The notes beneath the pieces were generated by a model. That model searched no databases, was not told where the DNA came from, and saw nothing but the letters and a program-made list of their open reading frames with translations. The position numbers and the translations under genes were made by a program. DNA of 64,000 nucleotides from Paenibacillus silvae (GTDB lineage: Bacteria > Bacillota > Bacilli > Paenibacillales > Paenibacillaceae), in contig NZ_BMFU01000004.1 of the NCBI RefSeq assembly GCF_014639235.1, positions 179,222 through 243,221 of the forward strand. Direction: 5' to 3'. Shown piece by piece: positions 53,151 through 60,962 of the stretch. Positions within the stretch are counted from its first letter, which is position 1. Each line of letters begins with the position of its first letter.

Positions 53151-53777
53151 ATGATATTTATCCGTTATGAAAATTGGAAAAGCTATTTGAAGTTCTTTCC
53201 TTTGACATCACTGCTATTAATTGCGAATGTAATTATGTTTCTTGTGTTAACATTTAATGGGGGTTCGACGAACAGTCTGGTGCTGCTGCAGTATGGAGCA
53301 CTGACAAATTATGAATTGTTAGCCCATGAATGGTGGCGTTATGTGACGTCCATCTTTTTGCACGCGGGATTCAGTCATCTTCTGTTTAACAGTTTTGCTT
53401 TGATTGTGTTTGCTCCGCCGATGGAGAGGCTGCTTGGCTCGTTAAGATACGGAGTGTTGTATCTGGGCGGAGGCGTGGTCGGCAATATTCTTGCGATTGC
53501 GTATTACAATTCAATTGACAAGATTACCATTTCGGTTGGAGCATCCGGGGCGATCTATGCCGTATATGGGGCGTTTCTCTATGTGGCATTGTTCCAGCGC
53601 GGCCTGATGGATGAGACATCACGCAAGACGTTGTATACGCTGCTGTTGTTCGGGATCATTTTCTCCTTTGCGATGTCAGGCATCAACTGGATGGCTCATT
53701 TAGGCGGTTTGCTGGGTGGTTTCTTTATTTACGGTTTAATCATTCGTTTGTGGAAGCCGCGTATGTTCAGGAAATAG
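53151..53777 (+). CDS. Rhomboid family intramembrane serine protease
   Basis: 208 residues from MIFIRYENWKSYLKFF; the longer frame to 53058 adds a polar, atypical N-terminus. Six TM helices. The catalytic dyad is S132 in SVGASGAIYAVYG and H183 in NWMAHLGGLLGG. N80 in HAGFSHLLFNSFAL supports the oxyanion hole. It cuts TM substrates within the membrane. The ribosome binding site is not strong, so the exact start is uncertain. Confidence 0.9.
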   Translation: MIFIRYENWKSYLKFFPLTSLLLIANVIMFLVLTFNGGSTNSLVLLQYGALTNYELLAHEWWRYVTSIFLHAGFSHLLFNSFALIVFAPPMERLLGSLRYGVLYLGGGVVGNILAIAYYNSIDKITISVGASGAIYAVYGAFLYVALFQRGLMDETSRKTLYTLLLFGIIFSFAMSGINWMAHLGGLLGGFFIYGLIIRLWKPRMFRK

Positions 53778-53847
53778 TCGGGACGTTCTCAAGATGGAAT
53801 GCGTTTGAGGATAGAGAAGGGTATAACAGATTGGAGCGATCAGGCAA

Positions 53848-54759
53848 GTGGAATTAAGACAGTTGCATTATTTTTTAAAGGTGGCGCAGAAGGAACACGT
53901 TACACAAGCGGCTGAAGAGCTTCATGTGGCGCAGTCTGCGGTCAGCAGGCAGATTCATCAGCTTGAAGAAGAGCTGGGTGTGGATCTATTTATGCAAAAA
54001 GGAAGAAATCTGCAGTTAACTGCGGTCGGTCAGCTTTTTTGCAAACGGGTTGAAGGCATACTGAAAGACCTCGACAAAGCTGTTGGAGAGGTGCATGAGT
54101 TTCTTGACCCGGAACACGGGGAAATTCGTATCGGTTTTCCCCACAGTCTGGGAATTCATCTGATTCCTTCGGTGGTGGCTGCTTTTCGTCAGCGTTATCC
54201 GAATGTGAAATTCAGGTTCAAGCAGGGGATGTATCCTACATTGATCCGCGATGTGTTATCTGCTGAAGTGGATCTGGCGTTTATCTCACCGTTTCCCGAA
54301 AAGCATGATCAGGTAGCGGGAGACATCGTTCTGACCGAGGAGCTGCATGCCATTTTGCCGCCCAATCATCCGCTCGCTGGTGAAGAAAAGATTGCGCTGG
54401 AGCAATTGAAGGATGACAAGTTTGTGCTCTTTAGCAAAGGGTACTCACTTCGTCCAATTGTATGGCATGCCTGTCTGGAGGCGGGATTTACACCTAAGAT
54501 TGCATTTGAGGGCGAAGAGACAGATACGATCCGGGGTCTGGTGGCCGCGGGTATGGGTGTCAGTCTACTGCCGGAAATGGCGTTATTTCAGACCAATCCA
54601 TTACAGCCAGCACATGTGGAGATTTCTCATCCGAAAGTAACCAGGACGATTGGATTGATTCATCGTGCAGATGATAAGCTTCCGCTGGTTGCCCAGTCCT
54701 TCCGCTCGTTTTTGCTTCATTACTTTGGTTTACAGCAAAACAATACCCCATCCGAATAA
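53848..54759 (+). CDS. LysR family transcriptional regulator
   Basis: 303 residues from GTG after TTGGAGCG. The N-terminal winged HTH (LHYFLKVAQKEHVTQAAEELHVAQSAVSRQIHQLEEELG, about 6-45) precedes a two-lobed effector domain (IRIGFPHSLGIHLIPSV; GLVAAGMGVSLLPEMAL). The target operon is not adjacent in an obvious way; the neighbour upstream is a rhomboid protease. Its last codons lie inside a terminator. Confidence 0.94.
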   Translation: MELRQLHYFLKVAQKEHVTQAAEELHVAQSAVSRQIHQLEEELGVDLFMQKGRNLQLTAVGQLFCKRVEGILKDLDKAVGEVHEFLDPEHGEIRIGFPHSLGIHLIPSVVAAFRQRYPNVKFRFKQGMYPTLIRDVLSAEVDLAFISPFPEKHDQVAGDIVLTEELHAILPPNHPLAGEEKIALEQLKDDKFVLFSKGYSLRPIVWHACLEAGFTPKIAFEGEETDTIRGLVAAGMGVSLLPEMALFQTNPLQPAHVEISHPKVTRTIGLIHRADDKLPLVAQSFRSFLLHYFGLQQNNTPSE

Positions 54760-54781
54760 ACGGTGGGGTATTGTTTTTTTA
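54739..54781. terminator. Bidirectional terminator overlapping the lysR 3' end
   Basis: AACAATACCCCA pairs with TGGGGTATTGTT, followed by TTTTTT. The left arm encodes the last LysR codons. An A-run on the other side suits the converging zinc peptidase gene. Confidence 0.88.
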
Positions 54782-54806
54782 TTATAATACTGTGCAGGTG
54801 GATGAA

Positions 54807-55487
54807 TTAATCACGACTGTTGAAGATACCGATATAACGAATCAACTCAAGCAGCGAGATCAATGCAGCGGCAACATAAGTTAATGCTGCAGCATTCAAC
54901 ACTTTAGCTACGCCTTTTTCCTCTTCGTTGCGGATATAACCTTCGGATACCATAATCTCACGAGCGCGATTGCTGGCATTGAACTCAACCGGCAAGGTGA
55001 TCAATTGAAAGGCAACCGTCACTGAGAAGAAAATAATGCCAACGCCCACCAGGTTCATCGCGTTAAAAATAAAACCTGCAATCAACAAGAGCGGGGCAAT
55101 TCCGGATGCAAAGTTTACAATCGGGAAAATCCGGTGACGCAGTGCCAGCATCGGGTAACTTTCTTTATGTTGGATCGCATGGCCAACCTCGTGACATGCA
55201 ACGGACAAGGCCGAGATGGATCTTTCGTAGTATACAGGCTCAGACAAGCGAACAACGCGATTAATGGGATCGTAGTGGTCAGAGAGTGAACCGCGAACCG
55301 GTTCAATCGGTACATCATGCAAGCCGTTCGCGTCCAGCATGTGGCGAGCTGCATCATAACCGGTCATTCCGCTCAGGTTAGGAACTTCCGACCAGCGTCT
55401 AAAGGTGCCTTTGACTCGAAATTGCGCCCATAAAGAGAGCAAAAAGGCGATAATGATCAGTACGAACATACCATTATTAAAACTCAT
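54807..55487 (-). CDS. Zinc metallopeptidase (YugP-like)
   Basis: 226 residues; ATG at 55487 is well spaced from GGAGGA, with 55493 the alternative. One N-terminal TM segment, then YDAARHMLDANGL, and the zinc motif ACHEVGHAIQH (HExxH). Two TM helices follow, then VEFNASNRAREIMV with a likely third ligand. Matches the neutral zinc metallopeptidase family. Directly downstream (26 bases) of the MerR gene, so likely one operon. Confidence 0.92.
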   Translation of the reverse strand: MSFNNGMFVLIIIAFLLSLWAQFRVKGTFRRWSEVPNLSGMTGYDAARHMLDANGLHDVPIEPVRGSLSDHYDPINRVVRLSEPVYYERSISALSVACHEVGHAIQHKESYPMLALRHRIFPIVNFASGIAPLLLIAGFIFNAMNLVGVGIIFFSVTVAFQLITLPVEFNASNRAREIMVSEGYIRNEEEKGVAKVLNAAALTYVAAALISLLELIRYIGIFNSRD

Positions 55488-55513
55488 ATTCATTCCTCCG
55501 CTTTCATAATAAG

Positions 55514-55942
55514 CTACATCATGGTGTTTTCAAGCAGGATTTTTAATGCCTCCATCGTGCCTGCACTTTTGGTGAGTAGTCCTGCCATCATCTTGCGAGC
55601 TTGTACAGGTTTCATCTCTCCAAGAAGTGGTTTGAGTTCATTCACCTCTCGTTCAAGCTGCTGTACATGTAGTTCAAGTGTTGTCAGTTTGCTTGCTACC
55701 TGTTCCTCTGTGCTGACCAGACGCCATTTCTCAAGAGATTGTTTGATCTCTTCGAGACTATACTTCTCCTGTTTCATCTGTACAATACGTTCAAGTCTGG
55801 TTAAGGTTTCATGACTATAGAGACGATAATTCTTTTGAGTTCTTTCTTCAGGAGCAATGAGCCCAAGTTTTGTGTAATAGTCAATTGTCCGTTCGCTTAC
55901 ACCAGCGTTCTTGGCAAGTTCACCAATCCGAAAAAGTTTCAT
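55514..55942 (-). CDS. MerR family transcriptional regulator
   Basis: 142 residues from MKLFRIGELAKNAGVSERTIDYYTKLGLI, the MerR winged-HTH, then the EERTQKNYRLYSHETL wing. The dimerisation coiled coil (about 70-115, LTTLELHVQQLEREVNELKPLLGEM) follows. No cysteine cluster, so it is not a metal sensor; a drug- or stress-type effector is possible. The longer frame to 56011 is not needed. It is transcribed with the zinc metallopeptidase gene and divergent from the ammonium transporter. Confidence 0.92.
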   Translation of the reverse strand: MKLFRIGELAKNAGVSERTIDYYTKLGLIAPEERTQKNYRLYSHETLTRLERIVQMKQEKYSLEEIKQSLEKWRLVSTEEQVASKLTTLELHVQQLEREVNELKPLLGEMKPVQARKMMAGLLTKSAGTMEALKILLENTMM

Positions 55943-56206
55943 ATCCCCAATGATATTCACCTCGCTTGCAAGTTCAAATGTAGGGAAATGTAGTTTCCAC
56001 AAGCGCTTCATTAAATGCGCCCAGTTATTATTACTAATAAGTATGATACATGATCATGAACCGTACAGTCAAACGTTATGCTTTGGCATAGCTTGCCTTC
56101 ATTTCTATATCTATGTGCTCACACGATAAGAATATGTACTTAAGTGCAAGAAAAAGACGTAAGACTTTATTCCCATAAATTATTTTGAAAAATGATGAAA
56201 ATACTC

Positions 56207-56236
56207 TTGTCAACTTTCCTGTCTTCTGCTTATAAT
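56207..56236 (+). promoter_or_regulatory. Promoter of the ammonium transporter operon
   Basis: TTGTCA (56207-56212) and TATAAT (56231-56236) with an 18-base spacer. The rest of the 55943-56292 interval has no gene. Confidence 0.7.
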
Positions 56237-56257
56237 GACATTAAGAGTTTCACGATA

Positions 56258-56274
56258 TGTGAAGAAATATAACA
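56258..56274. promoter_or_regulatory. GlnR/TnrA-type nitrogen box upstream of amtB
   Basis: TGTGAAGAAATATAACA fits TGTNA-N7-TNACA perfectly. It lies about 15-31 bases after the expected transcription start, between the promoter and the ATG, where binding would block transcription. Repression under nitrogen excess is inferred. Confidence 0.75.
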
Positions 56275-56292
56275 TAAGAGGGAGTGGGGTAT

Positions 56293-57690
56293 ATGAGAAA
56301 GAAATGGTTGGTTTCAATGTTAGCAATGCTTACTTTACTAGCTTTTCCGATGAGTGCATTCGCTGCTGCTGAGGGTCCAAGTACGGTTGAGCTTCAAAGC
56401 GGTCTGAATTCAGCTTTTACGTTCCTGGCCGTAGTACTGGTGTTCTTTATGCAAGGGGGATTTGCGCTTCTGGAGGCAGGTTCTACGCGAATGAAAAATG
56501 CTGGACATATTGCGGGTAAAACAGTCCTGACCTTGGGCATTTCAGTTATCGCATTCTGGGCACTTGGATTTGGCCTAGGGTTTGGTAATGGTAACGGATT
56601 CTTTGGAACAACAGGTTTCTTCATGAGTGGAGATAACATGGCAGCTTCCTTCGAATCATTGGCTTTCTCCGATGTTCCACTGACCATTAAATTTGTATTC
56701 CATCTTGCATTTGCTGCTGTGTCTCTGGCGATTGCCTGCGGCGGTATGGCAGAACGTGCAAAAATGAGCGTATATATCGTATTCGGTACTTTGTACACCA
56801 TTATTATGTATCCGGTTGTTGCGCACTGGGTATGGGGCGGCGGCTGGCTCGCTGAGCTGGGCATGCAAGACTTTGCAGGTTCAACAGTTGTTCACTTGAC
56901 TGGTGCGACTGCAGCGCTCGTAGCTACCATTTTGCTTAAACCTCGTATCGGTAAATACAACAAGGACGGCAAACCTAACATCATTCCGGGTCATAACCAA
57001 GTGTATTCTGTACTCGGTGTAATCATCCTCTGGATCGGCTGGTTCGGTTTCAACCCAGGTAGTACGTTGTCTGCAATGGGTGAGGGCTTCTTCGGATATG
57101 TGGCATTAACTACAAACGTAGCTGCTGCTGCAGGTGGTGTTGCTGCGCTGTTGATCTCCTGGGCAGTTCTTGGAAAATCGGATATTCCTAGTATGCTGAA
57201 CGGTGTGCTTGCAGCACTCGTGGCGATTACTGGTGCATGTGCTTTCGTAGAACCTTGGGCCGCTCTGGTGATCGGTGCACTGGCAGGTATCATTACATTC
57301 TTCACCGCACAATATTTTGATCGCAAAGGCATTGATGATCCGATCTATGCATTCTCCGTACACGGTATTGCTGGTATGTGGGGCGCAATCTCCACTGGTT
57401 TGTTCGCTACACCTGAACTGGCTGAAAAAGTAGGCGTAGGTCAAGCGGGTCTGTTCTATGGTGGTGGATTCCACCAACTGGGTGTACAACTGTTAGGTCT
57501 TGTAGGCGCATTTGCCTTCGTACTCGTCATGTCCTTCATTATTCTGGGCGGTATGAAAGCAATCATGGGTATCCGCGTTACTGAAGAAGAAGAAACCATG
57601 GGTCTGGATCTCAGTGAACATGGTACGTATGGTTATCCTGAGCAAATGAAGCATGCAGAATCCAAATCGGGCGGTACGTTCAGCTCCTGA
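56293..57690 (+). CDS. amtB: Ammonium transporter (Amt/MEP/Rh family)
   Basis: 465 residues from MRKKWLVSMLAM after GGGAGTGGGG. A signal-like N-terminus (to AFA) precedes 11 TM helices. Substrate-channel histidines are seen in TVVHLTGATAAL and FSVHGIAGMWGA; FFMQGGFALLEAGSTRMKN is the family signature. It imports ammonium or ammonia. A perfect nitrogen box lies in the leader. No glnK/PII gene follows; instead a DUF294 nucleotidyltransferase-like gene and an exonuclease gene. Confidence 0.97.
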   Translation: MRKKWLVSMLAMLTLLAFPMSAFAAAEGPSTVELQSGLNSAFTFLAVVLVFFMQGGFALLEAGSTRMKNAGHIAGKTVLTLGISVIAFWALGFGLGFGNGNGFFGTTGFFMSGDNMAASFESLAFSDVPLTIKFVFHLAFAAVSLAIACGGMAERAKMSVYIVFGTLYTIIMYPVVAHWVWGGGWLAELGMQDFAGSTVVHLTGATAALVATILLKPRIGKYNKDGKPNIIPGHNQVYSVLGVIILWIGWFGFNPGSTLSAMGEGFFGYVALTTNVAAAAGGVAALLISWAVLGKSDIPSMLNGVLAALVAITGACAFVEPWAALVIGALAGIITFFTAQYFDRKGIDDPIYAFSVHGIAGMWGAISTGLFATPELAEKVGVGQAGLFYGGGFHQLGVQLLGLVGAFAFVLVMSFIILGGMKAIMGIRVTEEEETMGLDLSEHGTYGYPEQMKHAESKSGGTFSS

Positions 57691-57728
57691 GGTGAATCAT
57701 GATTGAAATTGCTTCAAGGAGGCTGGAT

Positions 57729-58817
57729 ATGATGGAACCTATCTCAACAACAAATCCTTTCTGGTCTTATCATGGCATCGATGGCGCGGCCTCTGTGTAT
57801 GAGCTGCGCCAGGTACGAGTCGCTTTACAGAGAGAGCTCCAGCAATCGATGTTTGCTTCCTTGTCGCCAATGGAATGGTACGAAACGGTAAATGAACTGC
57901 ATGACCGCATTGCTCGAAAAGCAGTAGAGTTATGCATTGAGGGGATGGTAGAGGATGGCTTCGGTCAGCCTCCCGTCCCCTATGCCTTTATCGTATTCGG
58001 AAGCTCTGGCAGGGAAGAGGCAACATTATGGAGTGATCAGGATAATGGCATGATCATCAGCGATGCTGCGCATGAGGGGAAAGAAGCCTACTTTGACGAG
58101 TTTGGCGGACGGATGGCAGATTTGTTAGAGCAGCTTGGTTATGCGAAATGTGAAGGAAAGGTGATGTGTTCAGAGCCGTTGTGGTGCAAAACGCTCACAG
58201 CCTGGAAGGAGCAGCTCCTGGAGTGGAGTTCAGACCTGAGCTGGGAGCCGATCCGTAATCTGATCATTGCGTCGGATATGCGCTTTATTGCAGGCGAGAG
58301 AAGTCTTGCCGATGAGTGGCTAGCAAGCTTTTATGAGCAATTCCGCCGAGTGCCTGAGCTTTCAGATGCAGTGTTACGTAATACGGTGAAGCATAAGGCT
58401 ACGTTGAACATACTCGGCCGTGTCGTTACGGAACGATTTGGTGAGCACGCGGGCGGTTTTGATGTCAAATACGGGGTCTACATCCCGCTTGTAAACAGTG
58501 CCAGATTTCTGGCCTTGCATCATGGAATTCAGGAATCGTCAACGGTAAAACGGATGGAAAGACTCACTTCGCTTGAGGCGGTACCTTTTCCGTTAATGGA
58601 TGCATGTCAGCGCGCATTTACAGCTGCTTTGAAGCTGCGCCGTAGTACACCGATCGTAATGCAGCAGGAGCTGCAGCAGAGTAGTGGTTTCCTGGATGAG
58701 AAACAGATGAAGCAAAAGCAGATTCATTATGATCTGAGGGAGACATTAGGCTTGGTCAAGCGGGTTCATCGCGCTTTGCAAAGACAGTTGCGTTTCGCAG
58801 AAAGGAGACGTCCATGA
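57729..58817 (+). CDS. DUF294 nucleotidyltransferase-like protein (GlnD-related NTase fold)
   Basis: 362 residues from ATG after AAGGAGG; an in-frame ATG at 57699 also has a site (GAGGTGA). The nucleotidyltransferase core FGSSGREEATLWSDQDNGMI has the GS...DxD pattern of the GlnD-like domain. The C-terminal helical DUF294 region follows. Usual upstream cNMP or CBS domains are missing; only a helical N-terminus is present. It directly follows amtB (38 bases) and overlaps the exonuclease start by 4 bases. A role in nitrogen signalling is suggested by location only. Confidence 0.85.
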   Translation: MMEPISTTNPFWSYHGIDGAASVYELRQVRVALQRELQQSMFASLSPMEWYETVNELHDRIARKAVELCIEGMVEDGFGQPPVPYAFIVFGSSGREEATLWSDQDNGMIISDAAHEGKEAYFDEFGGRMADLLEQLGYAKCEGKVMCSEPLWCKTLTAWKEQLLEWSSDLSWEPIRNLIIASDMRFIAGERSLADEWLASFYEQFRRVPELSDAVLRNTVKHKATLNILGRVVTERFGEHAGGFDVKYGVYIPLVNSARFLALHHGIQESSTVKRMERLTSLEAVPFPLMDACQRAFTAALKLRRSTPIVMQQELQQSSGFLDEKQMKQKQIHYDLRETLGLVKRVHRALQRQLRFAERRRP

Positions 58818-59551
58818 GAGAGCCGGCAAGGGGCAATACAGGATTTTGGAATTCGCTGCGTCAGGGAGGGGTTCCTTCCGCCATCGCTTCCATTATGGGA
58901 GCCCCTACGGCGCAACATATGGCGTTTATCCGTTCGATGATGAGGGAGCAGCGCAGACCTGAAGTGCTGCATACCCCTTTGAATGAGCTCAATGCAGTTG
59001 TGTTTGATCTGGAAACGACGGGGTTTTCACCCCAGTATGGGGATGAGATTTTGTCCTTTGGTGCGGTGCGCATTCGAGGGGGCGTCGTGCTGGAAGAGGA
59101 GCAGTTCTACACGGTAGTGCAGTCCAAAACGGCAGTACCCAAGCATATTACAGAGCTTACCGGAATTACACAGCAGATGACGGAGGAGGCTCCGACGCTG
59201 CTTGAGGGACTGCATGATTTCATGTCTTTTGTCGGCGGCAATGTACTGGTTGCACATGCGAGTGCGCATGATCGTGCGTTCCTTAATGCGGCCTTGTGGC
59301 GAACCTCCAAGGTCAGGCTGACGCATCGGTTGATTGATACGATGATGCTTGCGCGTTGGCTTGAGCCAACCAGACCCGGATATGGTCTGGATGAATTGCT
59401 TGAATCAAGGGGCATTCCGATCTATGGCCGGCATCATGCGCTCGAAGATGCCAAGATGACAGCACAATTATGGTCCTGTTATCTGGAAGATATGAAATAT
59501 AAAAATATTGAAACGTTGGGCGACCTGTATACACGGCTAAGTCACGCGTAG
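58814..59551 (+). CDS. DnaQ/PolC-type 3'-5' exonuclease
   Basis: 245 residues, starting in an ATGA overlap with the DUF294 gene. The DEDDh exonuclease motifs are FDLETTGFSP (Exo I), the VAHASAHDRAFL region (Exo II) and HHALEDAKMTAQL (Exo III, H and D). The N-terminal 60 residues are basic and unassigned. It hydrolyses single-strand DNA or RNA ends; the in vivo substrate is unknown. Its 3' end overlaps the opposing JAMM gene by 15 bases. Confidence 0.92.
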   Translation: MREPARGNTGFWNSLRQGGVPSAIASIMGAPTAQHMAFIRSMMREQRRPEVLHTPLNELNAVVFDLETTGFSPQYGDEILSFGAVRIRGGVVLEEEQFYTVVQSKTAVPKHITELTGITQQMTEEAPTLLEGLHDFMSFVGGNVLVAHASAHDRAFLNAALWRTSKVRLTHRLIDTMMLARWLEPTRPGYGLDELLESRGIPIYGRHHALEDAKMTAQLWSCYLEDMKYKNIETLGDLYTRLSHA

Positions 59552-60103
59552 CTGCATAGGTATCAGATAATATGAAGGGTGTTCGAGCGATGCGCTGTGT
59601 GGCTGCTGCTCATCGGTCTTTGCAATCTGATAGGCATTCAGAAGCATACGGGATATCGAGTTGTTTGTGTCCGAAGAATTCATACCAAGCGTAAAATCCG
59701 AAGATTCCGCATTAATCCTTGAGTCTACAGAGCTGATCTCCAGATTCGGTGATCCGATGAGATACACCTGGACCATTCCGGCAAAATCAGGCAGGGCTTG
59801 CAGGTCCTCGTATGAAGGAATGGGTAGGGTATGTGGATGTGTGTGAAAGATACCAACAATGATGGAGCCGGAAAAAATACATCGAATCCATTCTCTTTGA
59901 TCCAGTGCGAAATGATGCAGCGGGTCAGGCGCTACGTTACGAATGGGCTGAAACCGACTGATTCGTATGCCGCCCGCTGCGGATTCACCCAGCACAACCC
60001 CGCAGGCTTCCTGCGGCAGCGAAAGATGCATGTGCCTCGACATTTCCTGTTCCACCGAGCGGGGGATGGTTAAGGGTTTTTGCTGCCCGTGAAGTGCTGC
60101 CAT
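59537..60103 (-). CDS. JAMM/MPN (Mov34-type) metallopeptidase
   Basis: 188 residues. The complete JAMM motif is present: E32 (LPQEACGVVLGE) and H87-x-H89-x7-S97-x2-D100 (FHTHPHTLPIPSYED). Bacterial relatives cleave ubiquitin-like or thiocarboxylate C-terminal extensions, or peptides; no MoaD/ThiS-like partner is adjacent. The C-terminal 60 residues are unassigned. Its 3' end overlaps the exonuclease gene, so the two transcripts are antisense to each other. Confidence 0.9.
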   Translation of the reverse strand: MAALHGQQKPLTIPRSVEQEMSRHMHLSLPQEACGVVLGESAAGGIRISRFQPIRNVAPDPLHHFALDQREWIRCIFSGSIIVGIFHTHPHTLPIPSYEDLQALPDFAGMVQVYLIGSPNLEISSVDSRINAESSDFTLGMNSSDTNNSISRMLLNAYQIAKTDEQQPHSASLEHPSYYLIPMQLRVT

Positions 60104-60126
60104 TTGTATTCACCCCTCTCTCTTTT

Positions 60127-60156
60127 GGCTCCTGTTCAGGCAGGAGTCCTTTTTCA
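60127..60156 (+). terminator. Possible terminator downstream of the exonuclease/JAMM overlap
   Basis: GG-TCCTG pairs with CAGGA-CC (GGCTCCTG with CAGGAGTCC, one mismatch), followed by TTTTTC on the plus strand. Transcripts from the exonuclease operon could run antisense through the JAMM gene to here. Confidence 0.45.
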
Positions 60157-60177
60157 TTTTATTTTGCTTTAGGCAGA

Positions 60178-60207
60178 TTGTAAAATTTTTAAGGAAAAGG
60201 GTACAAT
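60178..60207 (+). promoter_or_regulatory. Probable promoter of the TlpA-like gene
   Basis: TTGTAA (60178-60183) and TACAAT (60202-60207) with an 18-base spacer, 70 bases before the start. Confidence 0.5.
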
Positions 60208-60278
60208 ATGATGGAGGCATGTTTGCAGCTTAATTCGGAGACATTTTGAATGTTCAATTCAAAAGAGGGTGGCGAGTG

Positions 60279-60830
60279 ATGAAACGTAACAAATACATAA
60301 TGCTTGGGGTTGTCCTGCTTGTTACATTGACTATGGCCCGAAATACAGAGGGAGGCATTACTGCTGTTTTCAAGCAGGAGGAGCCGATGCCAACAGAGAC
60401 TGGTGCAAAGGCTGGTCTACTGGCCCCTCCGTTCAGTCTGACAGGGCTTGATGGTAAAACGTACAGCGTGGGTGGTACAAAAGAGAAGGCGACATTTGTC
60501 AGCTTCTGGGCCTCGTGGTGTGATCCTTGCAAGCAGGAAGCACCCGAGCTGAACAAGTTAGCGGAGAAATATAAAGATAAGATGGATCTCTATGGTGTGA
60601 ACGTGACTTCATACGATAAATTGAAGGATGCCAAAGCTTTTGTTGACGAGTACAAGCTGACCTTCCCGATTCCGCTCGATGAAAAGGGGACTGTGTATGC
60701 GCTGTATAATGGCATGGCATTTCCAACAAATGTGTTGATCGATTCCAGAGGAGTCATTCAAGAGATCGTTTTGGGCATCATGCCGGAAAAAGAGCTTGAG
60801 AAAAAGATTAAAAAGTTAATTGCAAATTAA
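60279..60830 (+). CDS. Membrane-anchored TlpA/ResA-like thiol-disulfide oxidoreductase
   Basis: 183 residues from MKRNKYIMLGVVLL after a GGGTGGCGAG site. An N-terminal signal/anchor (residues 6-20) precedes the thioredoxin-like domain. Its active site is WASWCDPCKQEAPEL (C81, C84), with the cis-Pro segment NGMAFPTNVLIDSRG. ResA-like proteins reduce apocytochrome c or other secreted disulfides. No cytochrome-maturation genes are adjacent. Single gene with a bidirectional terminator. Confidence 0.92.
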   Translation: MKRNKYIMLGVVLLVTLTMARNTEGGITAVFKQEEPMPTETGAKAGLLAPPFSLTGLDGKTYSVGGTKEKATFVSFWASWCDPCKQEAPELNKLAEKYKDKMDLYGVNVTSYDKLKDAKAFVDEYKLTFPIPLDEKGTVYALYNGMAFPTNVLIDSRGVIQEIVLGIMPEKELEKKIKKLIAN

Positions 60831-60883
60831 AATATCGGCTGTACTGTTGAAAACAAGATTGCTTGCATTCGCTGAACATTCAC

Positions 60884-60930
60884 AAAAAAAGCTTCTGCAC
60901 CATGAGAAATGGCTGCAGAAGCTTTTTTTA
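60884..60930. terminator. Bidirectional terminator (tlpA-like / cimA)
   Basis: AAAAAAAGCTTCTGCA pairs with TGCAGAAGCTTTTTTT with A/T runs on both sides. Confidence 0.93.
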
Positions 60931-60962
60931 TTTTCCGGGAAATAAGGAAAAGAGTTGAGCTA

